From CAZKUR01 sp964556005 (lineage in GTDB: Bacteria; Bacteroidota; Ignavibacteria; Ignavibacteriales; Ignavibacteriaceae): a stretch of DNA of 32,717 nt. Position 1 is the first letter of the stretch. Each line of letters starts with the position of its first letter. The stretch is from NCBI GenBank assembly GCA_964556005.1, contig CAZKUR010000044.1:1-32717 (forward strand). Reading direction: 5' to 3'. A program made the translations under genes and the position numbers. The notes beneath the pieces were generated by a model that had not been told where the DNA came from, did not search any database, and worked only from the letters and a program-made list of their open reading frames with translations. Shown here piece after piece: positions 1 through 6,994 of this stretch.

Positions 1-23
1 AAAAGAATAAAAATTTAATAATT

Positions 24-56
24 AAACTGCCGCATATTTTTCTGCGGCAGTTTTTT
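24..56. terminator. Hairpin terminator at the left edge
   Basis: An 11-bp perfect stem (AAACTGCCGCA at 24-34, TGCGGCAGTTT at 43-53) with an 8-nt loop runs into a T tract on the plus strand. It directly abuts the stop codon of the minus-strand HAD gene. The better T tract is on the plus side, so it may mainly end a rightward transcript entering from outside the window and serve the HAD gene from the other side. Confidence 0.75.
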
Positions 57-732
57 ATTTTAATGTGGAATTCTTCTGAGGGACTAAAACACAAATCAAA
101 TCCTCGATGCTTTGAATTAAATAATCCGGTTTATTTAACTTAAGCTGTTCTTCGGTTCTGTAGCCATAACATGCTGCACATGTTTTAGCGTTTGCATTTT
201 TACCGCACTCAATATCCAGTTCCGTATCACCTACCATTAAAGAATTTCCGGGTTCAATTTTAAGTTTTCTGCAGATTATTTGCAGAGGTTCCGGTGATGG
301 TTTATGAGCAATGCCGTCTCTTCTTCCCATTACGAGATCGAAATATTTTCTCAAGTTAAAATGATTGATAATTTTATCTGCCTGCTCCTGTCCTTTTGTA
401 GTTAATAATGAAATTTTTATTCCAAGATTTTTGATTTCGATTAATGTTTTGTTTAATCCTTCATACAATGATGATTCATTGATAAAATCGAAATAACGTT
501 TTTTATAAATTTCAATGAATTCTTCAAAATCGACGTTTGGAATGTTGAGAGCTTCAAATATATCGATAAAATGATAGCCTATCATGTTTTGAAATTCCTG
601 TTCCGGGAATGAAGTATTTATATTTAATTCTTCAAGAGCTTTAATAGTAGTTTTATAAATTGTTCTGTATGAATTAACTATCGTTCCGTCAAGGTCGAAA
701 CATACGTGCTTAAATTGATTATTGGTTCCCAT
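55..732 (-). CDS. HAD-family phosphatase (phosphoglycolate phosphatase/PpaX-like)
   Basis: This is a soluble phosphohydrolase of the haloacid dehalogenase superfamily, 225 aa from the chosen ATG. All four HAD motifs are visible: motif I FDLDGT (Asp13 nucleophile, Asp15), motif II LLTTKG (Thr near 111), motif III Lys144 in AHKPSPEP, and motif IV GDTELD (Asp169, Asp173). The helical cap lies between motifs I and II, as in the Gph/PpaX group that removes phosphate from phosphoglycolate, pyrophosphate or similar small molecules; the substrate cannot be read from sequence. An in-frame start at 804 would add 24 residues lying entirely inside the upstream Cys-rich gene, so I prefer the ATG at 732-730, which overlaps that gene by 14 bp and suggests translational coupling. 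Confidence 0.85.
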   Translation of the reverse strand: MGTNNQFKHVCFDLDGTIVNSYRTIYKTTIKALEELNINTSFPEQEFQNMIGYHFIDIFEALNIPNVDFEEFIEIYKKRYFDFINESSLYEGLNKTLIEIKNLGIKISLLTTKGQEQADKIINHFNLRKYFDLVMGRRDGIAHKPSPEPLQIICRKLKIEPGNSLMVGDTELDIECGKNANAKTCAACYGYRTEEQLKLNKPDYLIQSIEDLICVLVPQKNSTLK

Positions 733-922
733 TTGGATTTTCTTTTGTTGATTGGATGTTTTGCTGTTCTGCCGGGGAGCAATTTTCACCTCTGCAGCAT
801 TCATCGATATTTATTCCGCAGATTGCGCATTGCCCGTGTCCTTGAACCCAGATAATACTCGTTGCTCGTTGATACCAGGGACATATATTATTACTGCTTT
901 TTGATTTATTTTCATTTTCCAT
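719..922 (-). CDS. Small cysteine-rich protein, unknown function
   Basis: This 67-aa ORF lies upstream of the HAD phosphatase and overlaps its ATG by 14 bp. Six cysteines are arranged as C14, a CxxC pair at 32/35, a CC pair at 42-43 and C48, with a conserved-looking WVQGHGQC stretch before the CxxC. The pattern suggests a small metal (Zn or Fe-S) binding domain. No signal peptide or membrane segment is visible, and the C-terminal 20 residues are polar and low in complexity. The tight overlap and ordered cysteines argue for a real gene rather than a shadow of the HAD frame. I do not recognise a named family with certainty. Confidence 0.6.
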   Translation of the reverse strand: MENENKSKSSNNICPWYQRATSIIWVQGHGQCAICGINIDECCRGENCSPAEQQNIQSTKENPNGNQ

Positions 923-1271
923 AGTCAGTTTTCAATTAAAGAGTTGAGGTGAAAAAAATTCTGATAATTAACTTAAAATATAAAATTCCAAAACCGTCAG
1001 AAATCTCTTTCGGAAATTTCTTTAACTAAAAAAAATCTTAAAAAAATTCTCGTGCTTTTGATTTAAAAATATATTATTATATCACGAATAATAATTTTTA
1101 TCTTCCTTCCCGGATAATTTTAGCAGAATATTTGGCATTTGATTTAAACAATTAAAAAAAATAATTCTATTAACTGCAAATAATATAAAAATCAAATTAC
1201 ATTTTCCCTAAAAAGGCCGTTAATTCAAAATTAATTAAATCATATTATTTACAAACTAAGGAGACTCGACC
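923..1271. other. Divergent AT-rich intergenic region (349 bp)
   Basis: This separates the leftward Cys-rich/HAD pair from the rightward secreted-protein gene, so it should hold two divergent promoters. No convincing -35/-10 pair stands out in the extreme AT bias. One AT-only imperfect hairpin is visible at 1065-1099 (AAAAAT-ATATTATT against AATAAT-A-ATTTTT). A clear Shine-Dalgarno (AAGGAG, 1258-1263) precedes the rightward gene. Confidence 0.5.
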
Positions 1272-1694
1272 ATGAAATTAAGCCGCATGCTTTTTGTCAT
1301 TTTTCTTGTAATGGTTGTTTTCAGTGCTAAAAGCATTTCATTCGCTCAATCGGAACCGGTTATGTACTTTTGTGAAAAGTACGACGCCAACAAGGGTGAA
1401 ATCGGCATAAGCGATAGATTTACAAAAGGATCCTTAACTGTTATGGTTAAATGCGATCATGCATTGAATTTGGAAAATGTCAATATCGAATTTGAAAAAT
1501 ATGATTACAGAACCGGGAAATTTGAGTATTATAAGAAATTTCCATTCGTACTCAAAAAAGAATCGAAGTATGTTTCTTTTTCAGAAACCGAATCAAACGA
1601 TATGAGCTTTGATGAACCGGGATTCTACAGGGTCTTTTTGTTGGATGATAAAGGCAGCACCGTCACCAGCGCTTTAATAGAAATTATAGAGTAA
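1272..1694 (+). CDS. Secreted protein of unknown function
   Basis: This 140-aa protein has a good signal peptide: Lys at 2 and Arg at 5, a hydrophobic core from about 6 to 19, and a likely cleavage after FAQ at residue 26. The mature part (about 114 aa) has alternating beta-strand-like segments and two cysteines (in YFCEKY and VKCDH) that could form one disulfide. The pattern suggests an exported Ig-like or beta-sandwich domain, but that is only inference. The start is well supported by AAGGAG 8 nt upstream of the ATG. It appears to be a single-gene unit followed by a series of inverted repeats. I do not recognise the family. Confidence 0.75.
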   Translation: MKLSRMLFVIFLVMVVFSAKSISFAQSEPVMYFCEKYDANKGEIGISDRFTKGSLTVMVKCDHALNLENVNIEFEKYDYRTGKFEYYKKFPFVLKKESKYVSFSETESNDMSFDEPGFYRVFLLDDKGSTVTSALIEIIE

Positions 1695-1740
1695 AAATAT
1701 TTGGATTTTTATTTCTATTCTTATGAACAAACCGGCAGAA

Positions 1741-1806
1741 TTTTTTCTGACAGAAAAAAACAATTTAGGCTGTTTCTACTAATGTAAACATTATGCAGAA
1801 AACAGC
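1741..1806 (+). other. Two adjacent inverted repeats downstream of the secreted-protein gene
   Basis: At 1741-1759 TTTTTTCTG and CAGAAAAAA flank a single A. At 1769-1806 an imperfect hairpin pairs GCTGTTTCT and AATGT with ACATT and AGAAAaCAGC. Neither is followed by a clean T tract. They could be 3'-UTR structure, an operator, or a small RNA element. Confidence 0.4.
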
Positions 1807-1837
1807 TCTAAATTCAAATTCGAATTCCGTAAATTAG

Positions 1838-1869
1838 AAAGCGGCAGGGCTCTACGACCCGGCTTTTTT
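1838..1869 (+). terminator. Probable rho-independent terminator
   Basis: A GC-rich imperfect stem (AAGC..GGG pairing with CCC..GCTT, possibly with the inner GGGcTC/GACCC pairing) ends in a run of six T at 1864-1869. It lies 144 bp after the stop of the secreted-protein gene and before the YpdA-like gene. Confidence 0.5.
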
Positions 1870-1951
1870 CTTCCTGTAATAAATCACATATAATAGTTCA
1901 TGTTGTATGAGAAATGATTAATTTTGTCCATTATAAATCGGATATGTTTTT

Positions 1952-2944
1952 ATGAATGAAAAATTTGATGTCATAATTATAGGTGCCGGGCCAATAGGAT
2001 TAGCTTGCGGAATTGAAGCTGAAAAACGAAATATTTCATATTTAATAATTGAAAAAGGATGCCTGGTAAATTCTTTGTTTCATTACCCGGCTAATATGAC
2101 TTTTTTCTCGACATCCGACAGACTGGAAATCGGGAATGTCCCTTTTGTTTCTCATGGGGATAAGCCTACACGCAGAGAAGCTTTGGAATATTATAGAAGA
2201 GTAAAAGCCACATGGAACCTTAATGTTGCAGCTTACGAAAAGGTTCTTAATATAAAAGATGACGGCGATCTTTACGGAATAAAAACTACTAAAAATGATT
2301 ATTTATCACGATGTGTAATAATTGCTACCGGTTTTTACGATGAGCCTAATTTATTGAATATCCCAGATGAAAATCTTCCCAAAGTAAAACATTATTTTGA
2401 TGAAGCCCACCCGTATGCTTATCTTAATGTTGTTGTAATCGGAGCCGGAAATTCCGCCGTAGATGTCGCTCTTGAAACTTACAGGAGAGACTCAAATGTA
2501 ACGATGATTGTTAGAGAAGATAAGCTTAAAGACAGTATAAAATACTGGGTAAAACCCGATATCGAAAACAGGATTAAAGAAGGATCTATTAAAGCATATT
2601 TTAATTCAAATGTAATTGCCGTTAGAGATAAAGAAATTGATGTTCAAACTCCCGGCGGTTTAATAACATTGAAAAATGATTTTGTGTTTGCTATGACCGG
2701 CTATCATCCTGATTTTAATTTCCTTACCAAAATCGGTATTGAAGTTTCCGGTGATGATAAAATGATACCTTTTTTTAGTTCCGAAAATTATGAAACAAAT
2801 AAACAAAGAATATTTTTGGCGGGGGTTGTATGCGGCGGAATGGATACCGGGAAATTATTTATCGAAAATTCACGTGAACATGCCGAAAAAATTTTTAATT
2901 ATATTGATGATAAATATTTTAAGAATAAAAGATTAGCATCGTGA
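1952..2944 (+). CDS. ypdA: YpdA-like FAD/NAD(P)-dependent oxidoreductase (putative bacillithiol-disulfide reductase)
   Basis: This 330-aa flavoprotein matches the YpdA/Bdr family over its whole length. It has an N-terminal FAD Rossmann motif (GAGPIG, residues 11-16), the family signature HYPANMTFFSTSD (44-56), a second dinucleotide fold GAGNSAVD (164-171) for NADPH, and a C-terminal FAMTGYHPD segment. In Firmicutes the enzyme reduces oxidised bacillithiol. From memory, the Staphylococcus protein has a conserved cysteine (Cys14) inside its first glycine motif; here that position is Ile15, and the nearest cysteine is Cys19, so the exact chemistry is uncertain. N-methyl-bacillithiol is known from green sulfur bacteria, which fits the inferred host. 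The ATG has no strong Shine-Dalgarno. The aldolase gene follows 66 bp later on the same strand. Confidence 0.85.
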   Translation: MNEKFDVIIIGAGPIGLACGIEAEKRNISYLIIEKGCLVNSLFHYPANMTFFSTSDRLEIGNVPFVSHGDKPTRREALEYYRRVKATWNLNVAAYEKVLNIKDDGDLYGIKTTKNDYLSRCVIIATGFYDEPNLLNIPDENLPKVKHYFDEAHPYAYLNVVVIGAGNSAVDVALETYRRDSNVTMIVREDKLKDSIKYWVKPDIENRIKEGSIKAYFNSNVIAVRDKEIDVQTPGGLITLKNDFVFAMTGYHPDFNFLTKIGIEVSGDDKMIPFFSSENYETNKQRIFLAGVVCGGMDTGKLFIENSREHAEKIFNYIDDKYFKNKRLAS

Positions 2945-3010
2945 GGAATGCTTTATTAATTGCAGTTGAATTTTAAATAAAAAATTTTTTAACCAAAAAA
3001 GGGAGTTATC

Positions 3011-4060
3011 ATGATAGATAAAATCAAAGAATATTTGGGTAAAGATGCTGATTCTTTACTGAACTATAAAGCAAAAGTATCGAAGGAATATCTTTCATTA
3101 CCCGGTCCTGATTTTGTAGACAGGGTCTATTCAAACAGCGATAGGAATAATAAAGTTTTAAGCAGCCTGCAACGGATTTTTTCCAGCGGTAGATTGGCTG
3201 GTACAGGCTATGTTTCAATTCTGCCTGTCGACCAGGGAATCGAACACAGCGCCGGCGCTTCATTTGCACCTAACCCGGAATATTTCGATCCTGAAAATAT
3301 TGTGAAGCTTGCAATCGAAGGCGGATGCAATGCGGTGGCTTCAACTTTGGGTGTACTGGGAATGGTATCCAGGAAGTATGCTCATAGAATTCCTTTCCTA
3401 CTAAAGCTGAACCACAACGAATTACTGACTTATCCGAATAAGTACGATCAAATTATGTTTGCAGGTGTTGAGCAGGCATGGAATATGGGCGCTGCAGCAG
3501 TTGGTGCTACAATTTATTTCGGGTCATCCGAAAGCAACCGTCAAATTGTTGAAGTGAGTCAGGCATTCCAATATGCTCATGAACTCGGAATGGCAACAGT
3601 ACTTTGGTGCTATCTTCGTAATCCTGATTTTAAAACCAAAGAAAAAGATTATCACGTTTCCGCAGACCTAACAGGACAGGCTAATCATTTAGGCGTGACA
3701 ATAGAAGCCGATATCATAAAGCAAAAACTGCCTGAAAACAACGGCGGGTTTAAAGCTATAAAATTCGGAAAGACGAGTGAAAAAGTTTATACCGAATTAA
3801 CTTCCGATCATCCGATTGATCTCTGCAGGTACCAGGTAGTAAATAATTATATGGGTAAAGCGGGATTAATAAACAGCGGCGGCGCGTCCGGTGAAAACGA
3901 TTTTGCAGAAGCGGCAAAAACAGCGGTTATAAATAAAAGAGCCGGCGGTACCGGTTTAATTTCCGGCAGAAAAGCTTTTCAAAGACCGATGAAGGAAGGC
4001 GTAAAGCTGCTGAATACAATTCAGGACGTTTATTTGTCAAAAGAAATAACGGTTGCTTAA
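3011..4060 (+). CDS. fbaB: Class I fructose-bisphosphate aldolase (DhnA/FbaB type)
   Basis: This 349-aa cytoplasmic enzyme cleaves fructose-1,6-bisphosphate to dihydroxyacetone phosphate and glyceraldehyde-3-phosphate through a Schiff base. It has the DhnA/FbaB signature LPVDQGIEHSAG (71-82), a likely Schiff-base lysine in ADIIKQKLP (near Lys237), a phosphate-binding region INSGGASGEN and a C-terminal RAGGTGLISGRKAFQRP. The length matches the longer bacterial FbaB proteins, not the shorter archaeal ones. A good GGGAG ribosome site lies 6 nt before the ATG. A perfect 15-bp hairpin terminator follows the stop. It may be co-transcribed with the YpdA-like gene upstream, though 66 bp is long for an operon gap. 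Confidence 0.92.
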   Translation: MIDKIKEYLGKDADSLLNYKAKVSKEYLSLPGPDFVDRVYSNSDRNNKVLSSLQRIFSSGRLAGTGYVSILPVDQGIEHSAGASFAPNPEYFDPENIVKLAIEGGCNAVASTLGVLGMVSRKYAHRIPFLLKLNHNELLTYPNKYDQIMFAGVEQAWNMGAAAVGATIYFGSSESNRQIVEVSQAFQYAHELGMATVLWCYLRNPDFKTKEKDYHVSADLTGQANHLGVTIEADIIKQKLPENNGGFKAIKFGKTSEKVYTELTSDHPIDLCRYQVVNNYMGKAGLINSGGASGENDFAEAAKTAVINKRAGGTGLISGRKAFQRPMKEGVKLLNTIQDVYLSKEITVA

Positions 4061-4087
4061 CCGGAATTAGATTGGGATATTAAAAAA

Positions 4088-4136
4088 AGAGATGACATCT
4101 TTTCTAAATTAAAGATGTCATCTCTAAATATTTTTT
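4088..4136. terminator. Strong bidirectional terminator
   Basis: Perfect 15-bp arms (AGAGATGACATCTTT at 4088-4102, AAAGATGTCATCTCT at 4111-4125) enclose an 8-nt loop. A-rich sequence lies on the left and a T run on the right (4131-4136). It sits between the convergent aldolase and cytochrome c genes and can serve both. Confidence 0.9.
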
Positions 4137-4182
4137 AAGATAGGTTTCTAATAATATTGATCTGATTTTCTTATTCAAAATG

Positions 4183-4605
4183 TCATTTCAACTGAAGAAG
4201 ATACTCGGCTATCTTCCCTAAATCTTTCGGGTCTATCTGATTAAATGACGGCATCATAACATTCGTAAATTTCTTTTGATATTCTTTCATCCTTTGTGAA
4301 TCCATGTAAGAGGAAGGATTTCTAAGATAATTTATTAATTTATCTCTCGACCAGTATTGACTAATACCGTGAAGATTCGGCCCCATAGCAGTGCCGCTTA
4401 AATTGGAACCGTGGCAGTTTACACAACCTACTTTACCAATTAATTCACTTGGGCTTAAATTTTGAGACGAAATATTGGATTGCGGAACCGGGTTGTTTAC
4501 GTTCGTCCCCTTCTCAACTACTTTGGTGCTGGTCAACCTCTCAAGTACAAATAAAAATATAAAAACGACTAAAATAGCTGCTATCCAGATTTGTGGTTTT
4601 GTCAT
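4183..4605 (-). CDS. Membrane-anchored monoheme cytochrome c
   Basis: This 140-aa protein has one N-terminal hydrophobic segment (about residues 7-22) that should anchor it, a polar linker (30-50), and a class I cytochrome c fold outside the membrane. The heme-binding CVNCH is at 61-65. The GTAMGPNLHG motif follows, and the methionine ligand is expected in the NVMMPSFN segment (117/118). The C-terminal helix DLGKIAEYLLQL is typical of the family. Its role is electron transfer on the periplasmic side; the partner is not shown by the neighbours. It is a single gene, convergent with the aldolase and divergent from the cysteine operon. Confidence 0.9.
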   Translation of the reverse strand: MTKPQIWIAAILVVFIFLFVLERLTSTKVVEKGTNVNNPVPQSNISSQNLSPSELIGKVGCVNCHGSNLSGTAMGPNLHGISQYWSRDKLINYLRNPSSYMDSQRMKEYQKKFTNVMMPSFNQIDPKDLGKIAEYLLQLK

Positions 4606-4839
4606 AATTCCTAATTTTGCTTAAAATAAAGTGAAGATGATATTTCTTGAATTATCTAAAAATTTTGTGCCTAAAGTTATCAAAAAACGCAGTCTATGAC
4701 AATTTTACCGTAATTACTGTGAAGAATAAATATCACAAAATCTATTTATGTTTTTTCCGACATTTCAACAACAATTTTAGATCGTGAATTTTGAAATAGG
4801 TTTTCATTTTAACGGATTTGAAAGGAATATTTTTTGATT
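4606..4839. promoter_or_regulatory. Divergent promoter region, cytochrome c / cysE, with inverted repeats
   Basis: Two dyads lie next to each other near the centre: ACcGTAATTACtGT at 4707-4720, and TGTGA (4718-4722) with TCACA (4733-4737) separated by 10 bp. The second resembles CRP/FNR half-sites but has a 10-bp instead of the usual 6-bp spacer. No confident -10/-35 boxes were seen. Confidence 0.3.
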
Positions 4840-5697
4840 ATGGACTTTAACAGAAATTCTTATTACTCGGAATTTGCCTCAAAGCTTCTGAGTAAAAGAG
4901 ATTTACATGCATGCAATGCTTCTCTTAAGAAAGCTTCTATTGAATTTTTAAACGAAGTTATCGACTTCCTCTTTCCTCACTTTTCGAGTGATGTTTATTA
5001 TAAAACAGATGATGTGATTGCGAAGCTGCAGTTGCTAAACAAGAATTTGGTATCGCTTCTGAAAATCGGGAACGGAAGTTCTATTGAAGAGATAAATAAA
5101 AAAGCCGATAAATTTATCGAATGCATTCCCAAAGTAAGCGACATGCTTTGGGACGATGCCGAGGCAATTTATCAGGGCGATCCGGCTGCGGAAAATGTTG
5201 ATGAAGTAATCCTGGCATACCCCGGTTTTATGGCAATATTAATTTACCGCTTTGCTCACGAACTTTACAATTTGCGTGTACCCATTATCCCGAGAATATT
5301 AACAGAACACGCACATGAAATTACAGGTATCGATATTCATCCCGGCGCAAAGATAGGTTCTCCGTTTTTTATTGATCACGGCACTGGCGTAGTTATAGGC
5401 GAAACAACGGAAATAGGGAGAAATGTAAAAATTTATCAAGGTGTTACTCTTGGAGCATTAAGCGTAGACAAGTCTTTATCAAAAACAAAAAGGCATCCTA
5501 CGATTCATGATGATGTAATAATTTATTCGCAGGCAGTAATTCTCGGCGGCAAAACAGTTATTGGAGAAAAAAGCATAATCGGTGGTAATGCATGGATAAC
5601 TCAAAGTATTCCGCCGAATTCCGTAGTTTCCAGCAAAATTGAAGTTAAGGTAAAATCACACGAAAATAATTTTGATAATGTAGAATATGTTATTTGA
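4840..5697 (+). CDS. cysE: Serine O-acetyltransferase
   Basis: This enzyme transfers an acetyl group from acetyl-CoA to L-serine, giving O-acetylserine for cysteine synthesis. The 285-aa chain has an N-terminal helical domain (about 1-150) and a C-terminal left-handed beta-helix of hexapeptide repeats (IHPGAKIG, VVIGETTEIG, AVILGGKTVIG). The catalytic Asp165/His180 pair in DIHPG and IDHGTG has the same 15-residue spacing as in the E. coli enzyme. The protein ends in ...EYVI; a C-terminal isoleucine is the tail that docks in the CysK active site to form the cysteine synthase complex. A TTG at 4834 is better spaced from the AAGGAA ribosome site (4822-4827), but I prefer the ATG at 4840; the difference is two residues. 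cysK follows after 32 bp. Confidence 0.93.
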   Translation: MDFNRNSYYSEFASKLLSKRDLHACNASLKKASIEFLNEVIDFLFPHFSSDVYYKTDDVIAKLQLLNKNLVSLLKIGNGSSIEEINKKADKFIECIPKVSDMLWDDAEAIYQGDPAAENVDEVILAYPGFMAILIYRFAHELYNLRVPIIPRILTEHAHEITGIDIHPGAKIGSPFFIDHGTGVVIGETTEIGRNVKIYQGVTLGALSVDKSLSKTKRHPTIHDDVIIYSQAVILGGKTVIGEKSIIGGNAWITQSIPPNSVVSSKIEVKVKSHENNFDNVEYVI

Positions 5698-5729
5698 GAT
5701 TTTTAGTTTAAAAAATAATAGGTACTGAA

Positions 5730-6641
5730 ATGAAATATGAGAACATTCTTGAGACAATCGGCAATACGCCTCATGTAAGGATAAATAAGTTATTTGGAAA
5801 TGACCATGAGGTCTGGATCAAGCTGGAAAAAGCAAATCCCGGCGGGAGCATAAAAGATAGAATCGGACTTTCTATGGTGGAAGATGCTGAAAGAAAAGGT
5901 AAACTAAAAAAAGGCAATACTATTGTTGAACCTACAAGCGGAAATACCGGCATCGGGCTGGCAATGGTTGCAGCGGTAAAAGGCTATAAAATAATTTTAG
6001 TTATGCCTGAATCGATGTCAATTGAACGTAGAAAGCTGATGTCGGCTTACGGAGCAAAATTTGAATTAACGCCGAAAGAACAGGGAATGAAAGGTGCTAT
6101 CGAAAAAGCAAAAGAAATTGTGAAAAGTAATCCCGGTACCTGGATGCCGCAGCAGTTTGATAATCCGGCAAACGTAGAAGCGCATGTTAAATTTACGGCT
6201 CAGGAAATTTTAAAAGATTTTCCGCAGGGAATCGATTACTTGATTACGGGTGTCGGTACAGGCGGGCACATAACAGGTGTAGCGCAGGTTTTAAAAAAGT
6301 CTTTTCCCGCTTTAAAAGTATTTGCAGTCGAGCCCGAAGCCTCGCCGGTAATTTCCGGGGGCAAACCCGGGCCTCATCCTCTCCAGGGTTTAGGCGCTGG
6401 TTTTATTCCGAGCATACTTGATACTTCCCTGCTGGATGGAGTAATTAAAGTTGGTAAAGATGAATCGTTTGAATACGCAAAGAAAGCAGCTAAACAGGAA
6501 GGCTTGTTTGTCGGAATTTCTTCTGGTGCTGCACTGGCGGCAGTTGCTAAAAAATTGAAAGAGATTCCCAAAGGTAAAAAAATCCTTACATTTAATTATG
6601 ACACAGGCGAACGGTATTTATCCATTGAAGGTTTATTTTAG
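5730..6641 (+). CDS. cysK: Cysteine synthase A (O-acetylserine sulfhydrylase)
   Basis: This 303-aa PLP enzyme makes cysteine from O-acetylserine and sulfide. It has the PLP lysine Lys42 in PGGSIKDR, the substrate-binding loop TSGNTG (69-74), the phosphate-binding GTGGHITG loop and the C-terminal GISSGAA motif. The fold type II pattern and length fit CysK/CysM. It lies 32 bp after cysE, so the two form a cysteine operon, and the CysE tail suggests physical interaction of the products. An 8-bp perfect hairpin (6646-6664) follows the stop without a T tract, and then a dispersed repeat. Confidence 0.93.
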   Translation: MKYENILETIGNTPHVRINKLFGNDHEVWIKLEKANPGGSIKDRIGLSMVEDAERKGKLKKGNTIVEPTSGNTGIGLAMVAAVKGYKIILVMPESMSIERRKLMSAYGAKFELTPKEQGMKGAIEKAKEIVKSNPGTWMPQQFDNPANVEAHVKFTAQEILKDFPQGIDYLITGVGTGGHITGVAQVLKKSFPALKVFAVEPEASPVISGGKPGPHPLQGLGAGFIPSILDTSLLDGVIKVGKDESFEYAKKAAKQEGLFVGISSGAALAAVAKKLKEIPKGKKILTFNYDTGERYLSIEGLF

Positions 6642-6645
6642 CAGA

Positions 6646-6664
6646 ATTGAGATGATATCTCAAT
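6646..6664. repeat. Short perfect hairpin just after cysK
   Basis: ATTGAGAT (6646-6653) and ATCTCAAT (6657-6664) are exact inverted copies around GAT, starting 5 bp after the cysK stop. There is no T tract, so an intrinsic terminator is doubtful; it could protect the 3' end of the cysEK mRNA. Confidence 0.45.
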
Positions 6665-6693
6665 GAGTCGATGGATTACCAAAAGAAGGAACG

Positions 6694-6889
6694 GTCATTA
6701 CGAATCCCGGTTCACCTGTTATCACGCAGTATCGGGATGAAGTAATCTCAAACTCTGAATAATTAAAAGTGAGATTGTCCGCCTAAGGGCGAGACCTCGT
6801 CTTTGACGGGCAAAACGAGCTTCACCTAACTTGTTAGTGTAAAGCAGCAAGAAGTTAAATCTACCTTTAGTAGATAAATTTGCAATGAC
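6694..6889. repeat. MITE/REP-like dispersed repeat, copy A
   Basis: This ~196-bp element is bounded by imperfect terminal inverted repeats (GTCATTACGAA at 6694-6704; TTTGCAATGAC at the right end). An internal pair, AGTAATCTCA (6741-6750) and TGAGATTG (6770-6777), forms a hairpin. It shares a 14-nt block (6770-6783) and an exact 26-nt block (6789-6814) with copy B at 30547-30738. No ORF is supported. It fills most of the 353-bp cysK-yyaL gap; the remaining 100 bp before the next gene is plain AT-rich sequence. Confidence 0.75.
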
Positions 6890-6994
6890 AATTAATATGA
6901 TTTTTTCTTTTTTTTAATATTGTTGTCCGCTTAACGTAAAAAATTATAATTCATTTGATAAATAAAGCAGTACCTTTTTCGATGATAATTTGTT

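Noticed and set aside
733..804. N-terminal extension of the HAD phosphatase
   Set aside because: The added 24 residues fall inside the overlapping Cys-rich gene and precede the normal HAD start; the ATG at 732 fits the family better.
4718..4737. CRP/FNR-like site TGTGA-N10-TCACA before cysE
   Set aside because: Spacer is 10 bp rather than 6, and the AT-rich context makes chance dyads common; kept only as part of the promoter region note.
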